Part shown: in pieces, positions 45,174 through 54,801 of the stretch
Position numbering within the stretch: the first letter of the stretch is position 1
How the letters are laid out: each line of letters starts with the position of its first letter
NCBI GenBank assembly: GCA_021781795.1
Contig: JAJXWA010000006.1
Coordinates: forward strand, 38,105-102,104
Source of the DNA: Acidobacteriota bacterium
Lineage (GTDB): Bacteria; Acidobacteriota; Terriglobia; Terriglobales; Acidobacteriaceae
Direction of reading: 5' to 3'
DNA: 64,000 nt
The notes under the pieces: generated by a model
What the model saw: the letters and a program-made list of their open reading frames with translations, nothing else
Told to the model about the DNA's origin: nothing
Database searches by the model: none
Program-made: the position numbers and the translations under genes

Positions 45174-45923
45174 TCAATAGCTGCCCATTCCCATCTGAAC
45201 CGGCATATCCTGCGTCAGCAGAAGCGAGAACGCCGTTCCCGGTGGATTGGTGCTGGGGTTCGGATTCAGCGCCACGGCGGTATAGATGTCACCCGCCGCC
45301 AGCGGTACTCCAGTGGCCCCCGTGTCAATCGCAACCACGGACGGGTTTCCTGTGGGCGTCACACGCACCTCGTATGATCCCGCAGGAACCTCGAGATATG
45401 GCGTAACTGTGCCGAACGTGAAGTTGGAAAGGACTGGCTTGACCGGATTCATGGGATTCGTCAGGCTCACACCCGGTGCCGTCACGTACACATCAACCGC
45501 TCCGGCGCTCGGTGCCGCATGCACCACGCGTAGCTTGCAGTTGCCACTTGTGGGCGCGGTCAGATCATCGTTTTCTACGGAAAGCTGCAAGCTGGACGGG
45601 GTGTTCAGGGCTATGACCGTGTAGTACTGGTTGGTCGTGAGGGTTTGCGTCTTCGTAATCACTGGCTTCGAGGTGGATCCCGTCGCAAAAACCTGGATCG
45701 CCTCATTGGTGCCCGTGTCAACTTTCGCATAGCTCGAGGTCGCTGTGCCGTAGGCGGCATTCTGTGCCGCATACTTGCTACCGACCACAACATCGACGTT
45801 CGGCGCGCCTGGCGACGCATGGATGAACTTCACGTAGGCCGAACTACTGCTGCCACAACCAGTCACAGCAAACAATGCAGCCGCGACAAACCTCGTAAAG
45901 AGCCTGGGGAATTGAATGTTCAT
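45174..45923 (-). CDS. DUF4397 domain lipoprotein
   Basis: A 249-residue secreted protein. The N-terminus has a lipobox ending VTGC, so Cys23 would be lipidated, followed by Gly-Ser-Ser-Ser. Two DUF4397-like repeats are visible: VKFIHASPGAPNVDVVV and LRVVHAAPSAGAVDVYVT. The repeats form beta domains of unknown role, common in cell-surface proteins. The CAGGAGG Shine-Dalgarno is 9-10 bases before the ATG. It lies between scpA and PiT and has no obvious link to either. Confidence 0.85.
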   Translation of the reverse strand: MNIQFPRLFTRFVAAALFAVTGCGSSSSAYVKFIHASPGAPNVDVVVGSKYAAQNAAYGTATSSYAKVDTGTNEAIQVFATGSTSKPVITKTQTLTTNQYYTVIALNTPSSLQLSVENDDLTAPTSGNCKLRVVHAAPSAGAVDVYVTAPGVSLTNPMNPVKPVLSNFTFGTVTPYLEVPAGSYEVRVTPTGNPSVVAIDTGATGVPLAAGDIYTAVALNPNPSTNPPGTAFSLLLTQDMPVQMGMGSY

Positions 45924-46116
45924 TGCGGATGGACCTCCTGTTTGTCCTGCTTCGTCGCTATTCGATGAGAATGCCCCAGGACGAGGAAGCGAGCGAATAT
46001 CCCCTGCCTTTCACACCACCAGAAAAACACGAATTTTATTTCGTCATTTCAAGCAGGCGCTCTGAATGGGCTACTTCCTGAGCGAAACGCAGGAGCATCG
46101 TGCGGGGTGCTTGCCT

Positions 46117-47085
46117 TCAGCGCCAGTCGTCGCGCAGATCGGCGAGCCGCTCGTCCATCACCTTGTCAAAGCTCAACTGCTTCTTGATGAAGATCTCGCT
46201 GAAGGCGCCGTCCTGACGAAGCAGAATCGCCTGCAGGCGCACCAGTTCCAGCAGCGCGAGGAACATGGCTACCAGCGCGCGCTCCGAGCGGGTGTGGCTC
46301 AGCAGCCGCCGCAGCGCCACGGGCTTGTCTTCCATCGTGAGGCGGCGCGCCAGAAACTGAATCATCTGGCCCACGGTGACAGAATCGTCTTCGACGTTGA
46401 AGGTGGGCCGCTTGCGCGCGCGGTCCATAATTTCGCGGAAGACGCGGACCAGATCGACGGTATCGGCAGCAATCTCCGGCTCGGCAGCCACATCGCCTTT
46501 GAATTCGCGCACGCCGGGATTGGTCCACGTCGCGGCTTCGAGCATCTGCTTCTGCTGCAGCATCTGGGCCGCGTTCTTGAAGCGCTCGTGCTCGAGCAGC
46601 CGCTCCACCAGCTCACGGCGCGGGTCTTCGGCACCGTCGGCAATGGCGGACTCCGTGCGCGGCAGCAGCATCTTGCTTTTGATGTGAATGAGCAGCGAGG
46701 CCGTGTAGATGAACTCGCCCGCCACGTCCACGTCGCTGGCCTTGAGCTGATTCACATAGGCCAGAAACTGCGCGGTAATCTTCGCAATCGGGATGTCGTA
46801 GATGTCGATGTCCTGCTTGCGGATCAGGTCCAGCAGCAGGTCGAGCGGGCCGTCATAGACCTTGCCCACCGTGACGGAGAAGGGCGACTGCTCCGGCTCT
46901 TCTTCCTGCTTCTTCTGCTTCGGGGCCGGCTTTGCGGGCTTGTTCTCCGGCGCAGGCGGCGACACCAGCACCAGCGGCGGCGCATCCAGCTGATGCGCCG
47001 TGTCTGCGCCGGGCGCCGAGGTGTTCTCTGCCGCGTTGTTGACCGGGTTGATCTTTTCTTCCGTCACTGCACTCTCTGTGTTCAA
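46117..47085 (-). CDS. scpA: segregation and condensation protein A
   Basis: The kleisin subunit of the SMC-ScpAB complex. The core begins near residue 67 with SPFSVTVGKVYDGPLDLLLDLI and IDIYDIPIAKITAQFLAYV, and ends with a winged helix near 310. About 65 residues at the N-terminus are Pro/Ala/Glu/Lys-rich and probably disordered. The TTG start at 47085 has only a weak GAAGAAA upstream; a GTG at residue 7 is an alternative. trpS is just upstream, with 16 bases between. Confidence 0.93.
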   Translation of the reverse strand: MNTESAVTEEKINPVNNAAENTSAPGADTAHQLDAPPLVLVSPPAPENKPAKPAPKQKKQEEEPEQSPFSVTVGKVYDGPLDLLLDLIRKQDIDIYDIPIAKITAQFLAYVNQLKASDVDVAGEFIYTASLLIHIKSKMLLPRTESAIADGAEDPRRELVERLLEHERFKNAAQMLQQKQMLEAATWTNPGVREFKGDVAAEPEIAADTVDLVRVFREIMDRARKRPTFNVEDDSVTVGQMIQFLARRLTMEDKPVALRRLLSHTRSERALVAMFLALLELVRLQAILLRQDGAFSEIFIKKQLSFDKVMDERLADLRDDWR

Positions 47086-47101
47086 GATGTTTCTTCGATT
47101 G

Positions 47102-48133
47102 CTAGCTTGCCGCGCCCGTCAGCGTCAACTGCATCGCGGTGTGGACTTCCTGCATGGTCTGCTCGGCCCGCTTGCGCGCGCGCCCAGAGCCTGCGTGCAG
47201 AATCTCGACCACCTGTGGCTCCGTAAAGCTTGCGCGCCGCTCCTGGATGGGGTTGAGCACCTGCACAAGGCCATCGGCGGCCCAGCCCTTGCACTCGATG
47301 CAGCCTATGCCCGCTGACCGGCAGCCCTCATAGACCTTTGCAAGGGTCTCAGGCGTTGAGAATACCTTGTGCAGATCACCCACCGGGCACTTGTCGGGGT
47401 CGCCCTTGTCCGTGCGGCGAACACGCGCCGGATCGGTCACCATGGTCTTCAGCTTCTGCCGCACCACCGGCTCCGGGTCTGTAATCTGAATCGTATTTCC
47501 GTAGCTCTTCGACATCTTGCGGCCATCGGTGCCGGGCAGCTTGGGCGAAGGCGTCAGCAGCACCTTCGGCTCCGGCAGCACCTCGCGGTCTGCGAGCTTG
47601 TAGAACTGATTGAAGCGCCGTGCAATCTCGCGCGTCAGCTCCACGTGCGCCTGCTGGTCCTGGCCCACGGGCACAAACTGCGGCTGATAGAGCAAGATGT
47701 CGGAAGCCATCAGCACGGGATAGCCCAGAAAACCATAGGTCGTCAGATCCTTGTGGGCCAGATTTTCGATCATCTCCTTGTAGCTGGGCACGCGCTCCAG
47801 CCAGCCGAGCGGCGTAATCATGCCCAGCAGCAGCGGCAGCTCATAGTGCTGCTTCACCTGGCTCTGCACAAAAATCGTGGACTTCTCGGGGTCGAGGCCC
47901 GCACCGAGAAAATCCAGCGCCACTTCCAGCGTGTTCGGCGCAATGGCCGACGTGTCGGCATAGTCCGTTGTGAGCGCGTGCAGGTCGGCGATGAAGAAGT
48001 AGCACTCGTAGTTGTCCTGGAGTTTGACCCAGTTGGCCAGCGCGCCCATGTAGTTGCCAAGGTGGAGCTTGCCGGTGGGGCGCATCCCGCTTAAAACGCG
48101 CGGGCGAAACGTTGTGGTCGCTTGATCGGGCAT
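47102..48133 (-). CDS. trpS: tryptophanyl-tRNA synthetase
   Basis: A 343-residue class I synthetase. The HIGH-like motif is PTGKLHLGNYMGA near the N-terminus and the KMSKS signature is GRKMSKSYGN near residue 205. The QDQQAHVELTREIA and LYQPQFVPV segments are typical. Length fits the bacterial enzyme. It starts at 48133 and is part of the M50-trpS-scpA order on the minus strand; the M50 gene is 113 bases upstream. Confidence 0.96.
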   Translation of the reverse strand: MPDQATTTFRPRVLSGMRPTGKLHLGNYMGALANWVKLQDNYECYFFIADLHALTTDYADTSAIAPNTLEVALDFLGAGLDPEKSTIFVQSQVKQHYELPLLLGMITPLGWLERVPSYKEMIENLAHKDLTTYGFLGYPVLMASDILLYQPQFVPVGQDQQAHVELTREIARRFNQFYKLADREVLPEPKVLLTPSPKLPGTDGRKMSKSYGNTIQITDPEPVVRQKLKTMVTDPARVRRTDKGDPDKCPVGDLHKVFSTPETLAKVYEGCRSAGIGCIECKGWAADGLVQVLNPIQERRASFTEPQVVEILHAGSGRARKRAEQTMQEVHTAMQLTLTGAAS

Positions 48134-48246
48134 GGTGCGTATCGGATCCAGTGTGGTGCAGAAAAGAATGCGGCCGCTCTCCTGAGAAGCTGCAAGGCGC
48201 GGCTCTGCTTATTGTAGCGGGGCGACGCCGGCGGCGCAGACCTTGC

Positions 48247-48957
48247 CTAAATGTGCGACAGGCCGAAGTAGACCACGGCCATCGCAGGACTGAGCAGAAG
48301 CCGCAGGATGAACCCGCCTACGAGAATCATCAGCAGCCAGCTGACCCAGCCGCCGATGCCGTCGTAGACGCGCAGCGCGTTATAGGGCAGCAGGTTGCGC
48401 AGCACATGGCTGCCATCCAGCGGAGGAATGGGCAGCAGGTTGAAGAAAAAGAGCGACAGATTGATCAGGATGGCGAGATGCGCCAGCAACACCACGGCCT
48501 GCAAGCCTGAGGGCACGCTCAGGCTCAACATGCCGCTCATCGATGCCAGCACGAGCATGCGGCCGCCAGGCACCGCGATGCAGATGATCGCGAGCACCAC
48601 AAACGCGGCGAGCACCAGGATGAGATTGGAGACCGGCCCGGCCAGCGTGACCAGATTCTCGTCGCGAACAATCTTGCGGAAGTTGCGCGTGATGACGGGC
48701 GTGGGCTTGGCCCAGCCCACCAGCATGCCGCCGATGCCGAGACCAAACAGCGGCCCGAAGATCATCAACGCGGGAAAGAGCAGCGTACCCACGGGGTCCA
48801 CGTGATAGGCAGGGTTGAGCGTGACGCGCCCTTCAAGCCGCGCCGTATGGTCGCCGAGGAACGACGCCATCCAAGCGTGCGCGCACTCGTGAAAACTGAG
48901 CGAGAAGATGAGGAGAACAAACTCAAAGAGGGCTACGATGAAAGCGATCGGCTGCAA
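48247..48957 (-). CDS. site-2 protease family (M50) membrane metallopeptidase
   Basis: A 236-residue intramembrane protease of the small, PDZ-less M50 group. The zinc motif is HECAH (His23, Glu24, His27) and the third ligand is in LLPIPPLDGSHVL (Asp near 183). Four to six membrane spans. I set the start at a TTG with GGAG 8 bases upstream; a TTG at 48987 would add 10 residues without a Shine-Dalgarno. M50 genes beside trpS and scpA are common. The substrate is unknown. Confidence 0.88.
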   Translation of the reverse strand: MQPIAFIVALFEFVLLIFSLSFHECAHAWMASFLGDHTARLEGRVTLNPAYHVDPVGTLLFPALMIFGPLFGLGIGGMLVGWAKPTPVITRNFRKIVRDENLVTLAGPVSNLILVLAAFVVLAIICIAVPGGRMLVLASMSGMLSLSVPSGLQAVVLLAHLAILINLSLFFFNLLPIPPLDGSHVLRNLLPYNALRVYDGIGGWVSWLLMILVGGFILRLLLSPAMAVVYFGLSHI

Positions 48958-49014
48958 ACACAAACTCCAGTCGGAAGACAGGCCCAAAGGCTCAGGTTAG
49001 CACGGGCGCGCGGC

Positions 49015-49758
49015 TCAGACGCGGTCTGCGGGAAAGCTGCCTACGACGCCGCCCGGAGGCACGTCCTGGCCGGCGAGCACAATGCTGTGGCTGGCCACGC
49101 GCGCATTGTCTCCGATCGTGGTGTGGTGCAACGTGAGGTGCTCATAGTCGCCGACAGAGTAGCTGTGCGAAAAGACCCGCGCGAACGAGCCGATCAGCGC
49201 ACCTTTGCCGATGGTGATGCCGCCGCGGTCGTTCAGCAGCGCGCCTTTGCGGATGATGGCGCCATCGCCGATCGAAAGGTTATAACCATAGGTCAGGTCC
49301 ACGCCGGGATAAATCTTGACGCCCGTGCCCATATGCCTGAAGATGTGGCGGCCCAGCATGCAGCGCAAACGAATGCCCAGCCAGAGATTCACCCCGATTG
49401 GCGAGCGGTCGAACATCTGCCAGAACCAAAGCAGCGGCTTGCGCACGGCAAAGAGAGCCTCGTCCGCGTCTCCAAACTGCTCTGCCTCGAGCGTCACATT
49501 TTCGGGGTCAAGGGAGAGGCTCAGCACATCTCCGGGCAGCTCGGTCGTCAGGGTTACGGCGCGCCGCCCCTCATAGGGGCGGCCAAGATAAATCTGATAG
49601 AGCTGGTCGCGCACAATCTCCGACCGGCGCTCGGGCGAGCGATGCCGCGTGAACTCCTCGTCGAGAAAGCGAATCCAGCGGCGGTAAATCTCCTCCGCCT
49701 CGGGGCGGGGACGTGGCCCCTGGCTCTTTGCGGATACGGGAACGGGCGCGCCTGCCAT
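49015..49758 (-). CDS. acyltransferase with left-handed beta-helix (hexapeptide repeats)
   Basis: A 247-residue protein. The N-terminal half is helical (DQLYQIYLGRPYEG; RCMLGRHIFRHMG). The C-terminal part has hexapeptide repeats typical of maltose O-acetyltransferase/WbbJ-type enzymes (VDLTYGYNLSIGDGAIIRKGALLNDRGGITIGKGALIGS-like turns), with a SHS pair near 215 that could hold the catalytic His. It probably acetylates a sugar or polysaccharide. Two Met codons are close; I chose 49758 since TATTGT ends 9 bases before it. It is divergent from asnS. Confidence 0.8.
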   Translation of the reverse strand: MAGAPVPVSAKSQGPRPRPEAEEIYRRWIRFLDEEFTRHRSPERRSEIVRDQLYQIYLGRPYEGRRAVTLTTELPGDVLSLSLDPENVTLEAEQFGDADEALFAVRKPLLWFWQMFDRSPIGVNLWLGIRLRCMLGRHIFRHMGTGVKIYPGVDLTYGYNLSIGDGAIIRKGALLNDRGGITIGKGALIGSFARVFSHSYSVGDYEHLTLHHTTIGDNARVASHSIVLAGQDVPPGGVVGSFPADRV

Positions 49759-49767
49759 ATGCATTGC

Positions 49768-49773
49768 ACAATA
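49768..49773 (-). promoter_or_regulatory. -10-like hexamer TATTGT of the acyltransferase gene
   Basis: TATTGT is followed by GCAATGCAT and the ATG at 49758, a 9-base gap, with no Shine-Dalgarno. It fits the same near-leaderless pattern as ispE and the P5C dehydrogenase gene. Confidence 0.35.
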
Positions 49774-49893
49774 AACCAACCAGGGCCGTTGCGGCGAGTC
49801 GCCGATGCCGCGGCAAGTCCGGTTGCCGCGCTATCCTAGAGATTCCGGCGCATCGGCAGCGTCGCGGCGCGCCTGCAAGAAAGCACAATACCC

Positions 49894-51252
49894 ATGCCTG
49901 AAGAGAACGTACCCGTCCCGGCCAAATCTGCCGCACCCGTCGCCACCATCGCCACCCTCGGCCAGCATGAAGGCCAGTCCGTCACGCTGCGCGGATGGCT
50001 CTACAATCTGCGCGAGAGTGGCAAGCTGCTGTTCCCCATCTTTCGGGATGGCACAGGCACCGTGCAGGGCGTCGCGCACGTCAAGAGCGTTCCGGAAGAG
50101 GTCTTTGAGACTCTCAAGGGCCTTACACAGGAATCCTCGGTCATCGTTACCGGCAAGGTCCGCGCCGACAAGCGCGCCCCCGGCGGCTATGAACTCGACG
50201 TCGAAGATCTGCAAGTAGTACAGCGCGTCCCGGAGTCAGATCCCTACCCCATCTCGCTCAAGGAGCACGGCGTCGATTTCCTGATGGAGCACCGGCACCT
50301 GTGGGTGCGTTCGCCGCGCCAGTCGGCCATCTTGCGCATTCGCGCGGAGATTATGCGCGCCGCGGCGGAGTACTTCGATACCAACGGCTTCATTCGCACC
50401 GATCCGCCGATTCTGACGCCCGCGGCGTGCGAAGGGACTTCCACGCTCTTCCCCGTCGATTATTTCGGCGATCCTGCCTTCCTCACGCAGAGCGGCCAGC
50501 TCTACATCGAGTCCACCGCGCTCGCGCTGGGCAAGGTCTACAGCTTCGGCCCAACCTTTCGCGCAGAGAAATCGAAGACGCGCCGCCACCTCACCGAGTT
50601 CTGGATGATTGAACCTGAGGTTGCCTATTGCGACCTGGATTGCCTGCTCGAGCTGGCGGAGAACTTCCTCTCGCACATTGTGCAGAGCGTCCTAAAAAAT
50701 CGCGCGCCGGAGTTGCAGGTTATCGGTCGCGATGTGAGCAAGCTGCAAAGCATTCTGCCGCCCTTCCCTCGCTTGCGTTATGACGAAGCGGCGGCCATGC
50801 TGAACGAGGCGCACAAGAAGGGCGAGCTCGAACATCCATTTGAGTATGGAAACGATTTTGGTTCGCCCGATGAGACCTGGCTCAGCTCCCAATTTGACCG
50901 GCCTGTGATGGTGCACCGCTACCCGGCGGATGTGAAGGCCTTCTACATGGAGCCGGATCCGAAGGACTCACGCTTCGCGCTCTGCGTCGATGTGCTTGCG
51001 CCGGAGGGCTATGGCGAGGTGATTGGCGGCTCGCAGCGCGTCTCCAGCTATGAGCTGCTGAAGAGTCGCATTGAGCACCATCAATTGCCGATGGAGGCAT
51101 TCCAGTGGTACCTGGACCTGCGCCGTTACGGTTCAGTTCCTCACGCCGGTTTCGGCATGGGCATTGAACGCGTCGTAGCCTGGGTGTGTGCGCTTGACCA
51201 CGTGCGCGAGACGATTCCCTTCGCGCGCACGCTGCATCGCATCTATCCCTGA
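49894..51252 (+). CDS. asnS: asparaginyl-tRNA synthetase
   Basis: A 452-residue class II synthetase that charges tRNA-Asn. The OB-fold has [25 protein letters not shown]; motif 2 is [24 protein letters not shown], in which [10 protein letters not shown] is the AsnRS-type form; motif 3 is [14 protein letters not shown] with C-terminal [14 protein letters not shown]. Length is typical. The cell therefore has a direct Asn-tRNA route and may not need the amidotransferase for Asn. Strong terminator downstream. Confidence 0.95.
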   Translation: MPEENVPVPAKSAAPVATIATLGQHEGQSVTLRGWLYNLRESGKLLFPIFRDGTGTVQGVAHVKSVPEEVFETLKGLTQESSVIVTGKVRADKRAPGGYELDVEDLQVVQRVPESDPYPISLKEHGVDFLMEHRHLWVRSPRQSAILRIRAEIMRAAAEYFDTNGFIRTDPPILTPAACEGTSTLFPVDYFGDPAFLTQSGQLYIESTALALGKVYSFGPTFRAEKSKTRRHLTEFWMIEPEVAYCDLDCLLELAENFLSHIVQSVLKNRAPELQVIGRDVSKLQSILPPFPRLRYDEAAAMLNEAHKKGELEHPFEYGNDFGSPDETWLSSQFDRPVMVHRYPADVKAFYMEPDPKDSRFALCVDVLAPEGYGEVIGGSQRVSSYELLKSRIEHHQLPMEAFQWYLDLRRYGSVPHAGFGMGIERVVAWVCALDHVRETIPFARTLHRIYP

Positions 51253-51310
51253 TCGCACAGCGGGTCAGCTCATGTTCGACCAGGATCGTACCGGGGCCTT
51301 CGCTCCAGAA

Positions 51311-51338
51311 AAATGCGGCAGCCTGAGCTGCCGCATTT
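51311..51338. terminator. bidirectional terminator between asnS and the Oar-like receptor gene
   Basis: AAATGCGGCAGC and GCTGCCGCATTT form a perfect 12-bp stem with a CTGA loop. Both flanks have A/T runs (AGAAAA before, CTTTG after), so it can end both convergent transcripts. Confidence 0.9.
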
Positions 51339-51357
51339 CTTTGTCTGCAGTCGTCGG

Positions 51358-54300
51358 TCAGAAGGTGAGGCGCACAGCCATCTGCACCTGACGTATGTTG
51401 TAAGCGAAGTTGCTGTTGTCGGTTCCCGTCACCGCGCCGAATGGAGTCGCCGTGTACGGAATCAGGTTGTTCACATGATTCGTTGTGTCTTCCGAGATCG
51501 TGTAGGCAGAAGTCCCCACGCTGGTCACGTTCTGGTGGTTTGTGAGGTTGAATGCCTCAGCGAGAAATTCAAGCTTGTAGTGTTCGCGAACCACGATGCT
51601 CTTTGAGGCACGCATGTCGATGAACCACGTGCTGGGATACTGAAATGCGTTGCGATCGAACAATGGGACGCGATTGGCGCTGCCGGCTCCCGAACCATTG
51701 AACGAACTGGTGCTGATGATCGACGCCTGCGCCGCCTGACCCGGCGTGACGTACAGCTTCGACGATGAACCACTGACACCAGCTGAATAAGGCAGGCCGC
51801 TCTGTGTCTGGAAGTCCGGCGCGAGCTGGAAGTCGTTCAACAGGTAGCCGAGTGGCCCATGAAAGCGCCACGGGGACTGGACCACGCTGTAGAAGATAAA
51901 CCGGTACGGCACGTTCTGGTTGGAGTTGCCGTAGTCGAGCTTGAGGTTTGCCGGGTCAAAGAGCGCGGTCGCAGCCGCACCGGTGAAGTTGTTTTCGCCA
52001 TAGTCCAGCGCATGCGACCAGGTGAAATTCGCGTCAACGGAAACCGAGTGTGACATGCGATGGCTGAATTGCGCCACCATCGCCTCATAGCTCGAGGTCA
52101 CGCCGCTGAAGATATCCGTGATGGAGCTGAAATTCGGATTCGGCCTATGGTTCGCATTCGCTGTGTCGTAGAAGTACACATTGGTGTTGAACGTGGTGCC
52201 ATTGGCGAGCGGGCCAGCGCCGCTGGGGTCCTTGACTGTGAAGGCCACCGGGGTTGGCGCAGGCAGGTTAGTGTCCACAAAGTCTGGCAGACGCCTGCCC
52301 CATGAACCGAGCCAGGACAGACTGAACACATCCGATTTGCCGAGTTGCTGCTCCAGCGTCAGGTCTGCCATGTGAATCTGCGGCAGCTTGAAGTTGCTGT
52401 CGATGAAATATGCCGTCGCGTTGCCGCTGCTCCCTGCAAGGCAGGTTCCGTAGGATGCGGCGGGAACAATCTGCGGAAAGACCGGCGCACAAGTCGAAGA
52501 TGGATTGAGCGTCGGATTGACCTGGCCCGCGGAGACGCCCGTGCCAATCAGCGCCTGGTACAGAGTGGAGTTGATGGCGCGCGCGAAGAACATGCCGTAG
52601 CCGCCGCGCAGGATGGTCTTGCCGCCGCCATACACGTCGTAGGCAAACCCGACGCGCGGCGCCAGGTTCAGCTTGTGGTCAGGAAGCGAGGCCGTCTGCG
52701 GCAGCAGTGCATTGGGCAACTGCTGATTGGGGAATTGCTCATACTCCCACCGTACGCCCATCGTCAGGCTCAGCCGCGGACTGGCCTTCCACTCATCCTG
52801 CGCAAAGAGCGCATAGTCACCGGTTGTGAAGTCGAGCCCTGCCGCACCAACACCCTGGTTGAAGTAGGTGTAGTTCTTAGCGGACTTGCCAGTCACCGGA
52901 TTCTGCGAGAGGTACAAATCCGATAGGTAATTTCCCAAAGGCGTATTGCCGCTATAGCTGAAGCCACCGTACTGGTTATAGAGATTGGAGATCAGATCGT
53001 CCGTATGGAGGTAGTCCTCACCGAACTTTAGAGTGTGGTTGCCGCGTACCCACACCACCGTATCGGCAAGCTGCCAGCGGCGCTCGTCAGGCAACGCCGC
53101 GCGATTGAGGAACTGCGGCGTACCGAACTGGAAGAATCCGCTGAGAGACACATTCGGCGGCAGGCCGAGAGGATTGGCGTAGCCGCTTGGCGTCTTCACC
53201 AGGTTGCTTTGCTCGTATCCGGTGGGCGTCTGGTTGAACTCAAACTCGAAATCGCGGCCATACATGTAGCGTGCTTCATTGCTGATGTTGCTGGTCAGGA
53301 AGCTGTCGAGCTTGCCGACAATCCAGTTGGCGCGCACATAGTCGTTGCCAAAGCTCGACATGCCGTAGGCAACCGCAGGACTGGTCTGAATGCCGGCCGG
53401 GGAACTCCAGCGCATCTGGTTGGCCTCGACGGACGCGTGGTTTTTCTGGTTGATCTGCCAATCCACCTTGGGAAAGAAGATGACCTGCTCACCGATGCGC
53501 GGCACGGTTCCGAGCATCGTCGTCAGGCCCACGATGCCGCTTGCATAATACGTCGCTGCGTTGGCGTAGCTGAGTCCAGTATTCTTCGCCAACTGGCACA
53601 CCTGGGAATCCTGGTAGCTGGGCGCAGCAGAGCCGCTGGTCACACCGCAGGTCTTGCCTGCGGGCAGTATCGAATCCGCAGCCGTATAGAAGTTGGCGTT
53701 GGCGCTAGTGCCGGCAATCGTCGCCGCAGCGGGAAAGTCATGGTAGAAACGGTCCGCGGCGACAAAGAAGAACAGCTTGTCCTTAAGAATCGGCCCGCCC
53801 AGCGTGAGCCCGTATTGACGCCGCAGGTCCGTCGGCTTGAACGACTGCACCGCATAAGTAATCGGGCTCGACGAGACCTGCACGGGATGCGTCACATAGG
53901 AGTTCTGCGCATTCCATGCGCTGTCACGATCGTAGTAGTAGCCTTCGCCGTGGTACTGATTCGTGCCGCTCTTGGTCACCGAGTTCACGATGCCACCAGC
54001 CGAGCGGCCGTATTCCACCGAGTAGTTCGATGTATTGACCTGAAACTCCTGCACTGCCGCTTTGATGGTGGAATAGCCCGCCCGCGTGCGGCCGCGCTCT
54101 TCCGAGAAGAACGCCTGGTTGTCATCCGTGCCGTCAATCGTCACGTTATTGAGCAGCGTGCTCTGCCCGCGGAAACTCAGCAAGCCATAGCCGTTCACAT
54201 CGTTCACAACGCCCGGAGTGAGCAGCGCGAAGGCAGACCAGCGATAGTTGTTCTCCGGCAGATCCTGGAGCGCGAGTTGCGGTACCACTCCCGCAAAGTC

Positions 54301-54717
54301 GGGCGAGGTCGTGTTGACCAGCGGAGCCTCACCGGTCACTTCCACGGTCTGAGCGGAACTGCCTACTGCCAGCCGAGCCTGCACATCGGTCAGCACACCC
54401 ACCTGCACCGTCACATTGATCGCGTGATACTCACTGAAGCCTGCCGCAGTAATGGTCACGTTGTATGCGCCGGGCTGCAGGTGCAGCACACGGAAATAGC
54501 CGGAACCGTCCGTCACCGCAGTCTGTTCAGCATTTGTTCCCAGGTTGCGAACTGAAACATTTGCGTTCGCCACGACAGCGCCTGTGCTGTCCAGGACAGT
54601 GCCGCCAATAGCGCCGTCCACCGCGGTCTGTGCAAAAGATTGCGTCAAGCCGAATGCGAGCAGCAGGAAGAACGCGAAGACGGATGAACATCGAAGAAGC
54701 AGCTTTTGGACTTGCAT
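51358..54717 (-). CDS. TonB-dependent receptor, Oar-like, with carboxypeptidase-regulatory domain
   Basis: An 1119-residue outer-membrane protein. A signal peptide (1-29) is followed by a CarboxypepD_reg domain (about 33-115, with GGTVLDSTGAVVANANVSV), a plug domain (about 125-235) and a beta barrel of about 850 residues ending in QMAVRLTF with a terminal Phe. This architecture is abundant in Terriglobia and is thought to carry large substrates such as polysaccharide fragments. GAGGAG is 9-10 bases before the ATG at 54717. It stands alone on the strand, with a palindromic promoter region upstream. Confidence 0.94.
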   Translation of the reverse strand: MQVQKLLLRCSSVFAFFLLLAFGLTQSFAQTAVDGAIGGTVLDSTGAVVANANVSVRNLGTNAEQTAVTDGSGYFRVLHLQPGAYNVTITAAGFSEYHAINVTVQVGVLTDVQARLAVGSSAQTVEVTGEAPLVNTTSPDFAGVVPQLALQDLPENNYRWSAFALLTPGVVNDVNGYGLLSFRGQSTLLNNVTIDGTDDNQAFFSEERGRTRAGYSTIKAAVQEFQVNTSNYSVEYGRSAGGIVNSVTKSGTNQYHGEGYYYDRDSAWNAQNSYVTHPVQVSSSPITYAVQSFKPTDLRRQYGLTLGGPILKDKLFFFVAADRFYHDFPAAATIAGTSANANFYTAADSILPAGKTCGVTSGSAAPSYQDSQVCQLAKNTGLSYANAATYYASGIVGLTTMLGTVPRIGEQVIFFPKVDWQINQKNHASVEANQMRWSSPAGIQTSPAVAYGMSSFGNDYVRANWIVGKLDSFLTSNISNEARYMYGRDFEFEFNQTPTGYEQSNLVKTPSGYANPLGLPPNVSLSGFFQFGTPQFLNRAALPDERRWQLADTVVWVRGNHTLKFGEDYLHTDDLISNLYNQYGGFSYSGNTPLGNYLSDLYLSQNPVTGKSAKNYTYFNQGVGAAGLDFTTGDYALFAQDEWKASPRLSLTMGVRWEYEQFPNQQLPNALLPQTASLPDHKLNLAPRVGFAYDVYGGGKTILRGGYGMFFARAINSTLYQALIGTGVSAGQVNPTLNPSSTCAPVFPQIVPAASYGTCLAGSSGNATAYFIDSNFKLPQIHMADLTLEQQLGKSDVFSLSWLGSWGRRLPDFVDTNLPAPTPVAFTVKDPSGAGPLANGTTFNTNVYFYDTANANHRPNPNFSSITDIFSGVTSSYEAMVAQFSHRMSHSVSVDANFTWSHALDYGENNFTGAAATALFDPANLKLDYGNSNQNVPYRFIFYSVVQSPWRFHGPLGYLLNDFQLAPDFQTQSGLPYSAGVSGSSSKLYVTPGQAAQASIISTSSFNGSGAGSANRVPLFDRNAFQYPSTWFIDMRASKSIVVREHYKLEFLAEAFNLTNHQNVTSVGTSAYTISEDTTNHVNNLIPYTATPFGAVTGTDNSNFAYNIRQVQMAVRLTF

Positions 54718-54752
54718 GGAGGCTCTCCTCAAGACTTTCGTATTGCATTGCG

Positions 54753-54760
54753 AAACGCTA
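54753..54760. promoter_or_regulatory. LacI-type operator half-match between -35 and -10 of the receptor gene
   Basis: AAACGCTA matches the AAnCGnTT core seen before araB and the GH8 gene with one mismatch. It lies within the candidate promoter of the receptor gene. Weak on its own. Confidence 0.25.
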
Positions 54761-54762
54761 AT

Positions 54763-54775
54763 CGATTGTCAATCG
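54763..54775. promoter_or_regulatory. 13-bp palindrome overlapping the -35 box of the receptor gene
   Basis: CGATTGTCAATCG is a perfect inverted repeat of 6-bp arms around one base. Read on the minus strand it contains TTGACA (54767-54772), a consensus -35. A -10 candidate (TGCAAT or AATGCA) follows after 19 or 17 bases. A protein binding the palindrome would cover the promoter. Confidence 0.5.
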
Positions 54776-54801
54776 GTCAGCGATACGGTTTCAATCATCG
54801 T

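Noticed and set aside
53035..54555. Long open frame of 506 codons on the plus strand, antisense to the Oar-like receptor
   Set aside because: Only reflects GC-rich codon use of the receptor gene; no recognisable domain, no Shine-Dalgarno and no homology that I know.
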